In this document: one piece after another, positions 52,698 through 64,000 of the stretch | Position numbering within the stretch: position 1 is the stretch's first letter | Layout of the letters: each line of letters begins with the position of its first letter | Source: Prillingera fragicola | Lineage: Eukaryota; Basidiomycota; Tremellomycetes; Trichosporonales; Trichosporonaceae | DNA: 64,000 bases | Reading direction: 5' to 3' | Assembly: GCA_002335605.1 (NCBI GenBank) | Contig: BEDY01000003.1 | Span: 1,550,001 to 1,614,000 of the forward strand | Translations under genes and position numbers: made by a program | Notes under the pieces: model-generated | Databases searched by the model: none | Told to the model about the DNA's origin: nothing | The model's input: only the letters and a program-made list of their open reading frames with translations

Positions 52698-55600
52698 TCA
52701 AATGCCAACCCTCTGGCGCTCCAGTGTGCTCTTCTGCGACGCGTCACGAGAGACACGCCAGTAGTACTCGAGAACGTCATGGGCAGCGAGGCGCTGCAAA
52801 AAACCTTCATCGTGGGTAATGACAATGAGCTGGAAGTTGGTCTGACGACGGCGCTCGCGAATGATCCTGGACGAGTTAGCAATATGGCACGACTCCACAA
52901 ACCTAGACGTACTCGGCAAGAGCCTCCGCGAGGGCGTTGATGTTCTCCTGGTCGAGGTTGGTCGTCGGCTCATCGAGGGCGAGCACGCCACAGCCCTGAC
53001 CAAAGCTCTCGGCCAGCGCGAGACGAATAATGATAGAGGCAAGAACCTTCTGACCAGCCGAGCAGCGACCACGCATGTCGAGCTCGACGGTGTTCTTGAC
53101 CATAACCACGCGGTAGTTGTACGACTTGCGCGCCGAAGTGCTGGCCTCATCGTGGTCGGACACGATACGAATGCCGTCAATGTCTGTGCCCTGGTACGTC
53201 TTGCTCCACAAGTGGTTGATGGAATCGTTGATCTCGTCCATCTTGATGGCGTGGTACCGCAGAATTGCACTGACATCAGCACACGTGCCATTGGGCAACT
53301 CACTTGTCAAGGGCCTTGCCATACTTCTCCAAGTCGCTGTTCGCCACCTCGCTGGTCTGAGAGTCAGCATTGCCGTGATATGCGAACCAACCCTGGTCTT
53401 AATCAACTGCTCGCGGAACTGGCCGTCGACATCCTTGTAATCGGCCTTGAGCGTCTGCTCGGCGGTCTTGCGGTTTTCGGTCATCTGCATCAGAACACCG
53501 CTGGCCATTTGCCACTAGTTCGATCAGCTTCAGCGCCATAGAGAAGCAGCTTACCTGGTTTTGAGCGCGCGTCTCGGCCTCCTCCTTTTGATTGGCCTGT
53601 GTGTTGAACTCGCGACGAGCCTTGTACGCCTGCTCAATGTCGATCTCATCCAGCTCCGCTTGCACCTCGTCAATGGTGCGTCCTTCCGTGCGGTAATCAA
53701 GATTAGACTTGATGTTGCTTTTGGTATGGCCGGCACGGGCAACGTCGTCGTGAAGTTTGGTAACAGTGGCAGCGATTGCTGCGCGCGCTTGCTGTGTTGC
53801 GGTGATCTCGCGTTTAATGTCGTCCAAGTGGGCCGTGTTTTCGCGAATTTTGCGCTCGTTGCCCTCAGTGATATAGGTCTGGCACGCCCTGTGCCTGTTC
53901 TCGAGCTCGGAGTAACTTGCGTGGAGAATGCCGAGTTGCGTGTTGGCGTCATCCTCTGCGTTTTCGCGTTCCGCCTTGGCAGTGTTCAACGCATTCTTTT
54001 TCTCGTTGAATGGAGCGTTCGCTGATTGCAGAGTCTGTTCCAGAGTCTAACGTTGTCAGCCTCTTAGCACGGCTCTTTCTCACCCTCAGGTCCGATTGCA
54101 GGGCCACGAGCTGATCCTGGGCTTCGCGCAGTGCAGCCTCATCCAGTTTGCGTCGCTCCTGTTTGCCCTTGAGCTGACCGAGCTTGACAGACTTGCGACT
54201 CAGGTCGTCACTCAGGGTGCGCATAGTCGTGACTTTGAGCTCCTTGTCACTCGACACCTGGTCGCGCTCGCGCTGAATGTTCTTCCTACCCTGTCAGTTA
54301 AGCGCGAAAATGGAATACTAACGCTTCAGCGGACACCTGGTCACGCTCACGGCGGACGTCGTCGGCAGTCTTCAGAGAACCGCTCGACTGAAGATCGCGT
54401 TCAAGGCGCTGTATCGCGAGCTGGAGATCCTTGATTTCTCCGGCGGTACGGGAAATCATGGCTGCGTGTGACTTCAGATTGCCGATGTCACGAGTCGCCA
54501 GCTTTGCCTTCTGGACGTTTTCCTTTGCCTGCTCGTTAGCCCAAGTTCAGTGGTGAGCCACCCACCGATTCCTCCTCCTCCTGTGCCTTCTGAAGTTTGA
54601 CCGAGTCTTCAGAGATCTGCTTCTCCAGCGCAGGGATTTCGCGCTCGTTGAGAGACTTGGCGGTGGCGGCAGAGGGCTGCAGGTCGCGAAGGCGCTTAAG
54701 TTCATCCTCCCACACCTTCAACTCTTCCTTGGCCTCTCGAGTGTTCTTCTTCGCGAGACGCTCAATGCGGGCGTGAACCTGTTCCTGTTAGGCAGCCGAA
54801 GACACGATGTAGCTCACGTAGACCTCAAATCCCTGCTTCTCATCCGCGTGGATGGCACGGTCGCAGCCAAGACAGGTCTTCTTTGTAGCACCTTTCTCAA
54901 GAACTTGCTGGTAAAATTGGACCAACGTGTCCGCGTTAGCAAGTTCCCTGCCAATGTTAGCCACACACATGGTGGGTACTTACATTTGACGGAAGTTCTG
55001 CTCATTCTCAGCTTCCTCGATAGCGGCGTCAAGCGACGCAGCACCGTTCTCCTCCAAAACCTCTGCAATCTTCTGATCAAGCTCTAAATTCATTGTTAAC
55101 TCGATCTCAGCGGCCGCTAAAAGTACTCACTAGCAAGCTGGTCGTTTTTAGATGTCAAGCTCTGTTTGGCAATGCGCAGGGAGGTCTGGAGCTGAGAAAG
55201 TGTGTGGTTTTTGGACGAGGCTGTAGTTTCGGCGTCTTGCAGCTCACGTTCCTTGCGGCTGCCTGTTAGAGATTGTTTCATTCAGCAACACCCACCCAGC
55301 AGTCGTTGTGACCTTCTCCTCCATGGTCTCGGGATCAATGTCAGAGCCAACGAGTTCCTTGAAGCGGGCAGAGTGAGTCTGCATGGAGGCCTGCATGGAG
55401 CCAGTCTTGGTTTCCAACTCGGAGCGCTTCATTGCAAGTTCGGCTCGTGAGGAAGCCTGAGAGCTGAGAGCATGTAGCTCGGCGTCAAGCTTTTCCTTAT
55501 CGAGATCCTTCTGCCGAAGAGAAGCGTTGTGCTCGCGAATCTGTTCATCATAGCGGGCCGCCTGAATCTCCTCCTCCAAACGGTCACGACGACCAGACGT

Positions 55601-57372
55601 CACAGCGATGTCGTTTTCCATGACGCTGATGTCGGCATCGACCGAGCTGACCGAGTCAAAGCTGGCCTCCATTCCGCGAATCCTGCTAGTGAGAGACGTC
55701 TGCTGTCAGCTTGTTGTGCGCTTCGTTGTCATACAATCTGATCCTGCTTGGTCGCCTTGTTGGCTACCGCCGTGGTCCTGGCAGCCGAGAGGCGTTCAAG
55801 TTCAGCCTCAAGCTCGCGCTCCTTTCGCCTGCCATCTACTTGAATGCGCTTCAGATCTGCCTCGGCCTTGCGGATGAGTTCCTGCAGTTTGTCCATGAAC
55901 TCGACGATCTTGGACTCCTCTAGCGGACTGTAGTCGTAGCCCTGATAGTCGTGGGCGCGAGCAGCTTCGCGAACTGCCTCCTCGCGAGCCTTCACATTGC
56001 GGTTGTACGCCTGAAAGTCAGCCAGGCAATGCACCGTTGCTTACTTCACGGTTGGCAATGAGACCACCCTGAGTGGTCGCCAGGTTCTTCTCGCGACGAC
56101 GCAAGTCTTCAATAGCCTCGTCTTCCTTCTCCTGAAGCTCAATCTGCTTGTCGCGCTTGGCTTCAACAGACTTGAGATGCGTCTCAAAGTTTTGGTACAT
56201 GGCCTGAAGCTCCTCCGTAGTTCCTGTCATTAGCGTCTCTCACAGAAGCCAAGCTCACCATTGAGGACCGTCATGGTGCCCTGCAAGCGCTCGCGATTCC
56301 TCTCAAACATTTCCTTTCGCTGCTTCAGGGACTCGACACGCTCAAAGATGGTGTTGAAGTTGGTAGCCTGCTGACGGAACTGGTGGTTGTTGTCCCTCAG
56401 GCGCTCGTATTCGTCCTTGAGTTTCTCCACCTCGGTAGCCTTCTTGTTCTCCTTGTCAATCGTGTCGGCGAGATCCTTGCGCATCTACACACATTAGCCA
56501 GATCGATGAACCTGCCACCCACCCTTTCAGCCTTGTCTTTGTCCGCTTTGAGAAACTTGAGACGCTCCTTGTCGACCTTGAGCTCCTGCGTGCGCTCCTT
56601 GCGAAGAGCTTTAATGTTGTCCAAGGCCTTGGTGTACTTTGTAGCCTCAAAAATGTCGTCAAACTTCTTCTTGAGCGCTGCAGGCTCGGAGAGTGGCCAG
56701 TTGGAGTCTTCCTGGTGACAGAAAATGACGTTCTCAAGAATAGCCTTTGACACTCCAAGGAGCATTGGCACCTCTTCGTCCATCTCAGCACACTTTGTTG
56801 AAATAACATTGCGCTGTGCCGTGTCAGATGGTCGCTGGTGGGCGAGAAGCACGACTCACCTTGCTGTCTCCTCCATCAACATCTGTCTTGGCAAGCAGTC
56901 CCTCCAACGTCTTCATGGAAAGAGCTCCAGTCTTTTTGGTGGTAACTTGAAGACTACGAGTCGCAGTCATGCGCTGACGCTTGACATTCCAAAAGCGAAG
57001 ACGGACCTGGGCCTTGACTTCCTTCTCGTTCGCCATCTGCGCCCTGTCAATGTCTGAGACGAGCTGTAGCGTACTTTTGGATCGTGCACAAATGCACCAC
57101 CCTTGGTGTTGGGTGGAAGATCTCCTGTGGTGGCATACTTGAGGCACTCGATAATAGTCTGAGAAAGTGGTCAGCAGGCGGTGCTCGAGACCCCACACTC
57201 ACAGTCTTGCCGCTGCCATTGTGACCGACGATCACAGTCAGGGGCGAGTAGAACTCGATGACTTGCACATGCTTGTCGTCGAAAGATCGAATGCCACGAA
57301 TGGCAAGCTTGTTAAGTGCCGCCCTGTCGAGTGTGGTGAGCTCTGATCTTGGCGGTGAGGGAGAACCTACAT
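52698..57372 (-). CDS. RAD50: DNA double-strand break repair ATPase RAD50
   Basis: A long gene with roughly 15 short introns. The start codon is itself split: AT at 57372-57371, then a 47-nt intron, then G at 57323, giving [20 protein letters not shown]. Walker A is [20 protein letters not shown]. The N-lobe continues [19 protein letters not shown] and [13 protein letters not shown] (Q-loop). A long coiled coil follows, interrupted near 54870 by the zinc hook [12 protein letters not shown] (CxxC). The C-lobe has the ABC signature [20 protein letters not shown], Walker [15 protein letters not shown] and the end [20 protein letters not shown] then EYYWRVSRD. Rad50 with Mre11 and Nbs1/Xrs2 tethers and processes DNA ends. 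Exact exon ends across the coiled coil were not all fixed. Confidence 0.95.
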
Positions 57373-57782
57373 GGTTGGCGTTCAAAGGTGGAGGTTGTCC
57401 AGTTCTGAGTGAGTCCTAAGAACGAGCGCGTTTTGGCTTGACAAGTGAAACCTGAAGCTCTCACTAAAGGCCCAATTGAAAGAGGGCAGACGAGTAGAGC
57501 TCTTTCAGCAAGTAGAAAGAAGTGCTGCTTCTGTGGATGATAATGTGGTGGAACGATCCGAGTTGCTGTCCATCAACGCACCAAGTGCTGCCTGTCCAGT
57601 CAACTTGGTACCGGCTGTGCCTGGCTTCAGACACGCGACGAGATCAACCGTGCACCCACGGAAGCAAATCTGTTCCCCCCCGCCAGGAGAAGACCGATCG
57701 GCGGCGACCAGGAGCTGTTTGTCAGCGCGAGTCATTCATTGTTTTGACTTTTCTCCATTCGCTGTTAGAGCTCTTTGTCACC
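57373..57782. promoter_or_regulatory. Divergent promoter region, RAD50 / cytochrome b5 gene
   Basis: 410 bp between divergent starts. No named site or gene was recognised. Confidence 0.4.
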
Positions 57783-58642
57783 ATGTCTTGGGTATGTCAC
57801 TGATCCTAACAGTGTTAGGACAACTTCTGACGCGCCTCAGCTACTTCCATCATTACCATCGCTTCCTGGCTGGTCCACAAAGTCTGTGGTGCCCGAGGAC
57901 GAAAACGTCGTCGTGGCCGACACAGAACAGGAAGAAGAGGAGGACCTTGATGTTCCTCCCCAGTTCCCGCTGCCAAACTCGAGCCAGCGTTCACAAGCAC
58001 CCACTCCTTCACTAGCTCTTGCGCCGCCGTCGCCTCCGCGAGAGCGCAGCGCTTCGCCACCGACTGACCTCAATATCGCCATTCTCCCCGACCCGATCCC
58101 GCTGGGTAACATGGCGCCTCCGCCGAGTACAACAGAAAAACCTGCGTTTGGAATCAAGCCTGGAGGCGGTATGGAGTCTGGCCTTTCACCTGCGCCGCCA
58201 GTGCAGAAGAAGAAGAAGCGTGGCAAGGTTGCGCTCGCTCCGGGATGCTCTGCGCTCGACTGGGCGCGTCTTACGCGTAGCGGTGCCGACTTGCGTGGTA
58301 TCTCGGGCGGATTCCAGCGTGTAACGATGGATGAGCTGAAGAAGGTGTGTTCTCCTGCTCTGGCCATGGCACAGCGACTGACTCCATTAGCACAACAAGC
58401 CCGACGACGCGTGGTCTGCCTTCAACGGACGCGTCTACAACATTACCCCCTACCTGCGCTTCCACCCCGGAGGTGTGGACGAGCTGATGCGTGTCGCTGG
58501 AAGGGACGGCACCAAGCTTTTCAGTGAGTGGATCGACAGGTCGAGGCGGCGGGAGCTGACCAGCTTAGTGCTCACCCATTCGTGGGTTAACATGGAGAAT
58601 CTGATGGCCGAATGCCTTGTGGGCATGATGGTCCGCGGCTAG
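57783..58642 (+). CDS. Cytochrome b5 heme-binding domain protein (Irc21-like)
   Basis: Exons 57783..57791 (9 nt, MSW), 57841..58344, 58391..58523 and 58569..58642 give 239 residues. The N-terminal 140 residues are acidic and proline-rich (ENVVVADTEQEEEEDLDVPP). A basic stretch (VQKKKKRGKVALAPGCSALD) leads to a WARLTRSGADLRGI segment and then the cytochrome b5 fold: VTMDELKKHNKPDDAWSAFN, GRVYNITPYLRFHPGGVDEL, MRVAGRDGTKLF and LTHSWVNMENLMAECLVGMM. The two haem-ligand histidines are those in RFHPGG and LTHSWV. The SALDWARL...L segment before the fold is typical of the Irc21/CYB5R4-N-terminal group, which lacks a membrane anchor. Electron-transfer partner unknown. Confidence 0.9.
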
Positions 58643-58923
58643 AGGCTAGATCGTAGAAGCAGAAGTACGCTATTAGACTAGAAGGCTTGTACTGTACCCA
58701 TTTACCACCATGCACCTGCCACAAGGCCACAAGGCAGTGGCCAGTGGCCAGTGGTTGCCACCCTATCGTGTGCAATCTCCTCCTATCGGCCGGGATCACC
58801 GACCCGTGCCTGAAATGTTGACGTTTGTCCCTTCGTCGTCGGGCGTCCTAAATCTCCATTTGGTGGCTTCTGATCTCTTCTTCACACCATTCCACAACAT
58901 ACACGGCTGTTGGATCAATCCAA

Positions 58924-60757
58924 ATGGGATCTCCGCTACCTGGGATTAACCGGGCAAGCAGTCCTGGTGCGCAGGTGCTCAACCCCGGCGAACACCTCAC
59001 GCTTCTTGGCCTTCCTCACGAGATGTGAGATTATGATGCTGTCACCACTGACCGTGCAGTCTTGCCCGCATCATCAGCGAACTTCCACCAACCTTGGCGC
59101 AGGTAAACAACATATCGCTCGTGTGCAGGCGACTGTATGCTGTATCGCAACAGCCGGCAGTTTGGATACGCCTGTTCAACACCACCCCCGGCTTTAACCT
59201 CACCGAGGACGCTGCTCGCCGCGCCGTCGCCACTTCAGAGGCTCCGGGTGTCTGGAAGGGCAGAAAATGGAGGCCCAACAGTCGAGTGAGCAAAGATTCT
59301 CCAGTTGGCTGGGGCACTTGGCTCAACTCGATTGCGCGCCGCATGTGGGCGCCTACAGAAGCTGCAGGCAGTGGTGACGAAGCCTTGACAACCGCCGGGC
59401 CACCCAGTCCCTTGCTCACCTATTCGATGCCGTCGAGCACTGAGCCGCCCATTCCAGTTCATTACCCAACACTTTACCGCGCGCGCTGCCAGATTCAAGA
59501 CGAAATGATGGCTCTTGGGCTGCACTACCGCTACGATCCCAACAACATTTTGCATCCTGAACACCTGGACTCGGACTCGTCCGACTCTGCGCTGACGGGC
59601 TCGTACAAGCTGGTGTATCCAAACTATGTGTGGTCGTCCAAGGAGCATCGCGCCAAGGTGTATGCTGCTCGTGTACATGGCTCGTGGGTCATCTCAGGCT
59701 CGCGGGACAAGACTGTGCGCATTTGGGAGCTGCCTGCACTTGGCATCGACGGTGACCAGCCAGATTACACGCCAGACCTGGCATACACCATCGACCAGGC
59801 GCACGACGGCAGTGTGCTGTGTCTCGAGTTTGTCCTTGAGGATGCCTCTCGAGGAGGACGCGGCTTGCTCGTCACTGGGTCAGGGGACCATACGGCCAAA
59901 GTGTGGGAGATTGACTGGGGACGGCCTGGACGCTATGCAGGCGCCACCCGCGAGGGTCTGAGAGTGACGCATTTGAGTTCATTGAGGGGGCACACAGATC
60001 GTGTGGCTGCCGTTGGGCTGACCAAGGATTATGTTGTCACTGCGTGAGTGCTTTCGTTATCTGGGACCTCGGCTGACTGCGTAACAGCTCGCACGACCAC
60101 ACCGTCAGAGTCTACGAGCGCGATTCCACTGGCAACCAGGACACTGTAACGCTGCTTCACATCATCAACTCACATTCTGGACCTCTGAGTGCGATTGCTT
60201 TCCACCCAGACCGAAGCGTTCCTCGAATCGTCTCTGTCGCAACAGACGGTCGTTGGATCGTGACCGATCTGCGAGCGGGCGACGATATAGTGGAGGGCAA
60301 CGCTCAGAAGGGCTTTGGCAGTGTGGACTGGAAGGTGAGCTTCATCAATGCGACTCTGCTGACTCTCCAGGGCCACTACATCGTCGGTGGCTGCACGGAC
60401 GGCAGTCTGGCCCTCTTCTCTTCCTCGGACGGCAGTCTGATTCGTACCTTTCAAGGGCAGCACGACAAGGTCGTTCGAGGAGTCCTCGTTGATATCACTT
60501 CTGGGATCATTGTGAGCGGCGGCCACGACCAGCAGGTCCACTTCTGGAGTATTGCGACCGGCGAGTGTACGCGCAGCTACGAGTTTCTTGGCGGCCCAAT
60601 CTTCGATCTCACTCGCGAGGGCATGCATCTTGCTGGGTACGTCACTATTTTCCCAATGGTTTGCACGCATAGCTGACATTTCAGCGCCGCCGGAGCATCG
60701 GCCGTCTTTGTTGTGACGTACGGTACAGGCATGCCCTACCTGGGTCTGTTTGCGTAG
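58924..60757 (+). CDS. F-box/WD40 protein, SCF substrate receptor type
   Basis: Exons 58924..59024, 59060..60043, 60088..60636 and 60685..60757 give 568 residues. The F-box is formed across the first intron: LTLLGLPHEILARIISELPP then LAQVNNISLVCRRLYAVSQQ and PAVWIRLF, which would bind Skp1. A long linker (residues ~80-210) precedes WD repeats: KVYAARVHGSWVISGSRDKT then VRIWELP, GLLVTGSGDHTAKVWEIDW, DYVVTASHDHTVRVYERD, YIVGGCTDGSLALFSSSDG and GIIVSGGHDQQVHFWSIAT, with a final strand at the C-terminus. The layout matches Cdc4/Met30/Pop1-type ubiquitin ligase receptors. The substrate is unknown and no specific orthology is claimed. Confidence 0.88.
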
Positions 60758-61336
60758 GCGAGTGCGCGCGTAGGGAAGCATCCCGGTGTGGCCAGTGTGG
60801 ATGCGAGAGGAACTGTTCCGGGGGGCAGTGCAACAGCCGTATCGCTCGTGACCTCACTAGTCACGTCGTCACCAGATCTCTGGTGGAGCGCGATGAGATC
60901 CAAGTGCATCTCATTTCATGTTCAATTGTGTTCCGGCGGTTTCAAGTGACTAGCGCGTGTGATCATGAATTGAGATGATTCAATGCCGTTCGCTTAAATT
61001 CACGCAATGTGCTACTTGTTTCAACACATTGCCCCGCACATGATGCCCATTAATATCAATGTAAGTGGTTAGCGCGTACACGATGTCTAGTGCATAAGCC
61101 CAGTTACGCGTGACACTAGTCTCTCGGGGCTGCTCGGATGCTCGGAACGCCATCCCTGCGTACCTGCGTCCCACCGAACGAGATGACACTGCCGGACCGT
61201 GCATGCCTATTCAACTGTGCGGCCATGATGAAGGCAAGCGACAGTGCAGGGCCAAGCCTATTCGCAATAGCTAAGCCATGTAGATGCATGCAGAGAGTTT
61301 AGACTCTTGTAGTATGTCAACCGAAACCACTCCACC
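60758..61336. other. Convergent 3' region, no gene seen
   Basis: 579 bp between two stop codons, with AT-rich stretches. Nothing recognised. Confidence 0.4.
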
Positions 61337-62921
61337 CTACTCCTCCTCGGGCTCCTCATTGACGACCTCGTAGCGCTTGCCACGGATACCCCAGATACCC
61401 CAGTTAGTCTTGACAGCCACGCGGGGGTCCCACTCTGCGATCTCCCACTTGCGGCTGCCGAATGGATTGACACCGGGAGTGAGAATGAGCTCAAACTCGT
61501 CGGTGACGCCTTCGATGGGAGGGATGGGCTTGTTGGGGAGGTTGACTGACGCGGGGTACTCGCTCGGGCTGTCTGGTCCGGCGGTCGGGGGCTGCGAGCC
61601 GTAGAGGGCAGAGACGTCACGAGCGAGGTCTGTGGGCGAAAAGGCAGTGAAGAACAGACCGCACTTTGTGCCAAGAATGTTCTTGAGCGTTTCGCGCCAC
61701 GAAGTCTGCGCCTGGACGAGAGCCTCCTTGCCCTCGGGGTTGGGGTTGGCGGGGTCAACAAGCGACTGGTCGGGGAAGCCAAGTCCGGGAGAGAAGGCAA
61801 AGAAGATGTCCTGGTAAGGGTCAAAGGGGCCGAGCATGCGGTGAACCTGCTCGTAAGGGGCCTGGAGCGACACGAGCTTGAGCTGGGGGCTGACGTTGAT
61901 GACGCAAGTGGGGACACCGTATATGCTTCCCTCGGCGGTCATCTTGTGCTCAAAGCGCTTCGGTCCGTCCACCAAGGGAATCCCGGCCTCGGGGCCGATA
62001 AAGTAAATGTCGAAAGGAATATGGGGGAAGAGGTGTACGAGCTGGCGCCAGATCGTGGCTGGCAAGGTCGATTCCGCACGCGCGCCGAGGAGGAAAATGC
62101 GGAACGGGGCCATGGGCCGAATGTCAATATTATCGGTCGAGGTTCCAGGAGGCGAGTGGATAGTGGAGTGAAGAGCAGCCATACTCCTAGTGCCCTCGGC
62201 GGTGATACGACCGTTACGAGCATTGAACGGACCATACTGGGGGAGGACGGCTAGGACCGAAGCCGGATATGTCATGAGCTTGGAGACGTGACGAATGGCA
62301 CGCGCCGAGTTGATGGACACAAAGCCGCGAGTAAAGAAGAAAGTGTCCCAGTTGGCCAGTGAGACGGCCTGCTCGTAGGGCTGAACACCTGCACATTGTC
62401 AATGACCATTAGCGGCGCCGCCACTCACCAGGCATGTTCTCAAACTCGGAAACGCGGCGACCGCTGCGAATGTCATGCTCATCCTCGTTCACCTCACGCA
62501 AACGGCCGCACACCTCGTCGTGCTCGGCCTTGCCCTCAAGATAGCGCTCCTCACTCGCGTGCGTGGGGAAACCACATCCTGGACACTCGTACTTGACCGT
62601 CTTTGTCTCGTGATACTTTTCGTACGAGACTGGGCAGATGGCGTAGGTACGCATACGCTCGCCCTTTTCACGGATAGCCTCAAACGGCGACTGGGAGAGG
62701 GGGTGGAAAAGGTCGTTCTGAGCAAGCAGAGGCTTGGTCTCGGGCTCGCTCTCGAAAGCGGCATTCTTCTTCTTGCTGCTGCTAAAGAGGGAGAAGAAGG
62801 GACGCGAAGTGGAAGGAACGGCGGGTGTGACCCGCGCGGCGGAGATGATGGGGTTTGCGCTTGCAATCAATGGCCTGCGCGCACTGCGCAGCAACGTACG
62901 CCCTGTAGCCTGACGCAACAT
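61337..62921 (-). CDS. MSS51: Mitochondrial translational activator MSS51-like
   Basis: Exons 62921..62429 and 62388..61337 (40-nt intron) give 514 residues. The N-terminus is arginine-rich without acids (MLRQATGRTLLRSARRPLIA), a clear mitochondrial presequence. The conserved core starts LFHPLSQSPFEAIREKGERM. The MYND-like zinc site of the mitochondrial Mss51 group follows, with CPVSYEKYHETKTVKYECPG then CGFPTHASEERYLEG. After the intron come VQPYEQAVSLANWDTFFFTR, FVSINSARAIRHVSKLMTYP and SVLAVLPQYGP, then the Mss51 C-terminal domain (RIFLLGARAESTLPATIWRQ, DIYFIGPEAGIP, FFTAFSPTDLARDV, ELILTPGVNPFGSRKWEIAE). In yeast Mss51 activates COX1 mRNA translation and couples it to Cox1 assembly; in other fungi the role may differ. 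Confidence 0.93.
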
Positions 62922-63128
62922 GTTTGTTTGTGAGTGTGAAAGAATGGAGACCAACAAAGTCTTGACAATGATCGTCCGTCATGTCCCGGCTGAGATTTCG
63001 GAGCAAGTCACGTGATCACCGGCCCGGCCCAGAATCTTGAACGGGTGGGGCGATGGCCGCTGAAATCAACAACAATCAAGACTCTCTCGACCGACAGCCT
63101 GTTTACATTGACAAGGGCAGTGGTTGGA
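62922..63128. promoter_or_regulatory. Divergent promoter with TCACGTGA E-box
   Basis: 207 bp between the MSS51 and ankyrin-gene starts; TCACGTGA at 63008-63015 is the Cbf1-type palindrome. Confidence 0.5.
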
Positions 63129-64000
63129 ATGACTGCAGACATTCTAGATCTGGGGTCACCCTTCCATACGCCCACGGCCAAGCGCTACTCTACTCGCTTC
63201 GAGGCAACAAGCTCGCCAGTGTTTGCGACCCCGATCCACAGGATACGCACGCCACTGAGGCCGTCCATGCTCAACTCGTCGCCGTTCGCCGGACCGTCCT
63301 CTGATGCGACAGGAGTTCCAGAGAGTCATGGGACTGAAAGCAAGGAGAAGCTTGCTGGGTTGAACGACTTGCCCGTAGAGGTGGGTGTTTGATGATTTTG
63401 TGGCTCGGTGCTGACCGAGCCAGCTTGTTCAGCAAATTCACGAGCTCGCTGGCAACCCGTTCTTTGCCCTTACCACCCGCTACGTTTACGACATATTCAC
63501 ACATGTATCACCGACATATGTGGCTAGGTACATGCTGTACCAGTACCGACATTTGGGCCACAAGGACATTCTCACGTGTGCCCTGCGACACCCCATTGTG
63601 GACATTTCGGTGATTGAGGAGATGCGCCGAATCTGGGATCTGCGCAGAGGCTATGCGTCCGCCAGCGCCACGGCTGGCGAGCTTGGTGACTCTTTCTCTA
63701 CGCCTTCAAAGCAGAGCAAGCGTCCACCTATCCCTTCCACACCCCACCCAACTCGCCCTGCTCTCGAAGTCAGGGAGCTGCCAAGACGTCTGTTCAGATG
63801 GAGCAATCGCACGCTGCCGGCCATCAACCCGATGATTCCCTACCTGCTTGACCGATACGATCCGCCTCTAGACGCTCACAAGGGCTACTTTCTCAACCGG
63901 TCGGCGCTCGACCAAAATTATGCTCTCGTCGAGTTTCTCCTGCGCCGTGGCGCAAATCCAAATCTCCGAGAGCAAAAGGCAGTGACTGTCGCTGTTCAGC
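63129..64000 (+). CDS. Ankyrin-type repeat protein, 5' part only
   Basis: Exon 1 is 63129..63380 and exon 2 runs from 63433 past the window end (52-nt intron); about 273 residues are visible. The N-terminus is Ser/Thr/Pro-rich with SP/TP sites (MTADILDLGSPFHTPTAKRY). A segment LPVEVQQIHELAGNPFFALT crosses the intron and resembles an F-box start only loosely. Helical repeats follow (YVARYMLYQYRHLGHKDILT then CALRHPIVDISVIEEMRRIW, and NPMIPYLLDRYDPPLDAHKG). The window ends in ALVEFLLRRGANPN, a standard ankyrin second helix and turn. More repeats probably continue beyond 64000. Function unknown. An alternative start in another frame at 63053 stops after 84 codons. Confidence 0.75.

Noticed and set aside
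1..64000. CRISPR arrays, insertion sequences, transposon ends, integrated viral genes
   Set aside because: None seen; gene content and introns are those of ordinary fungal nuclear DNA.

Overview
The window looks like nuclear DNA of a GC-rich basidiomycete yeast, most likely a tremellomycete and perhaps Trichosporonales. The reasons are tightly packed genes on both strands, nearly every gene broken by tiny GT-AG introns (commonly 34-60 nt with CTNAC/CTAAC-like branch sites just before the acceptor), C-ending codons in highly expressed genes, and a standard eukaryotic gene set. I see no bacterial operons, CRISPR arrays, insertion sequences, transposons, rRNA genes or tRNA genes. All calls were made by reading and splicing the sequence by eye. 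No database search was run. For most genes I rebuilt exons and checked that the phases join and the total length is a whole number of codons.

Layout. 1-6600: a Myb/SANT-like protein with a SUMO-binding-type motif, aprataxin (HNT3), a basic disordered protein, a GW/WG-repeat protein and a PAM2-motif coiled-coil protein. 6600-16400: phosphoglycerate kinase with an N-terminal membrane-anchor extension, haspin kinase, the mitochondrial glycine carrier HEM25, a coiled-coil protein, RNA polymerase III subunit RPC11 and an alpha/beta-hydrolase lacking its catalytic residues. 16400-25140: a 1429-residue disordered protein and a secreted GH37 trehalase. 25700-33400: RRP7, a mitochondrial K+/H+ exchange-related protein, a small membrane protein, ribosomal protein eL36 and WDR70. 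34000-43520: an unknown coiled-coil protein, ribosomal protein eS24, a secreted CREG-like protein, BCD1 and two unknown membrane proteins. 44100-51560: SGF29 (SAGA), EPL1 (NuA4) and FCF2. 52000-64000: free methionine-R-sulfoxide reductase, RAD50, a cytochrome b5-domain protein, an F-box/WD40 protein, MSS51 and the 5' part of an ankyrin-type protein.

The genes are housekeeping and do not form one pathway. Several themes recur: DNA-break repair (HNT3, RAD50, WDR70), ribosome biogenesis (RRP7, FCF2, BCD1, eL36, eS24), histone acetylation complexes (SGF29, EPL1) and mitochondria (HEM25, MSS51, the K+/H+ protein). Most neighbours are divergent pairs sharing 300-700 bp promoters, six of which carry a CACGTG E-box.

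The most unusual items are a GW-repeat protein next to a PAM2 protein, which are the two binding activities combined in animal GW182 silencing factors; a possibly membrane-anchored PGK; a haspin with DFG in place of DYT; a pseudo-hydrolase; a large insertion inside the trehalase; and extreme splicing architecture (4-nt and 9-nt exons, a start codon split by an intron).
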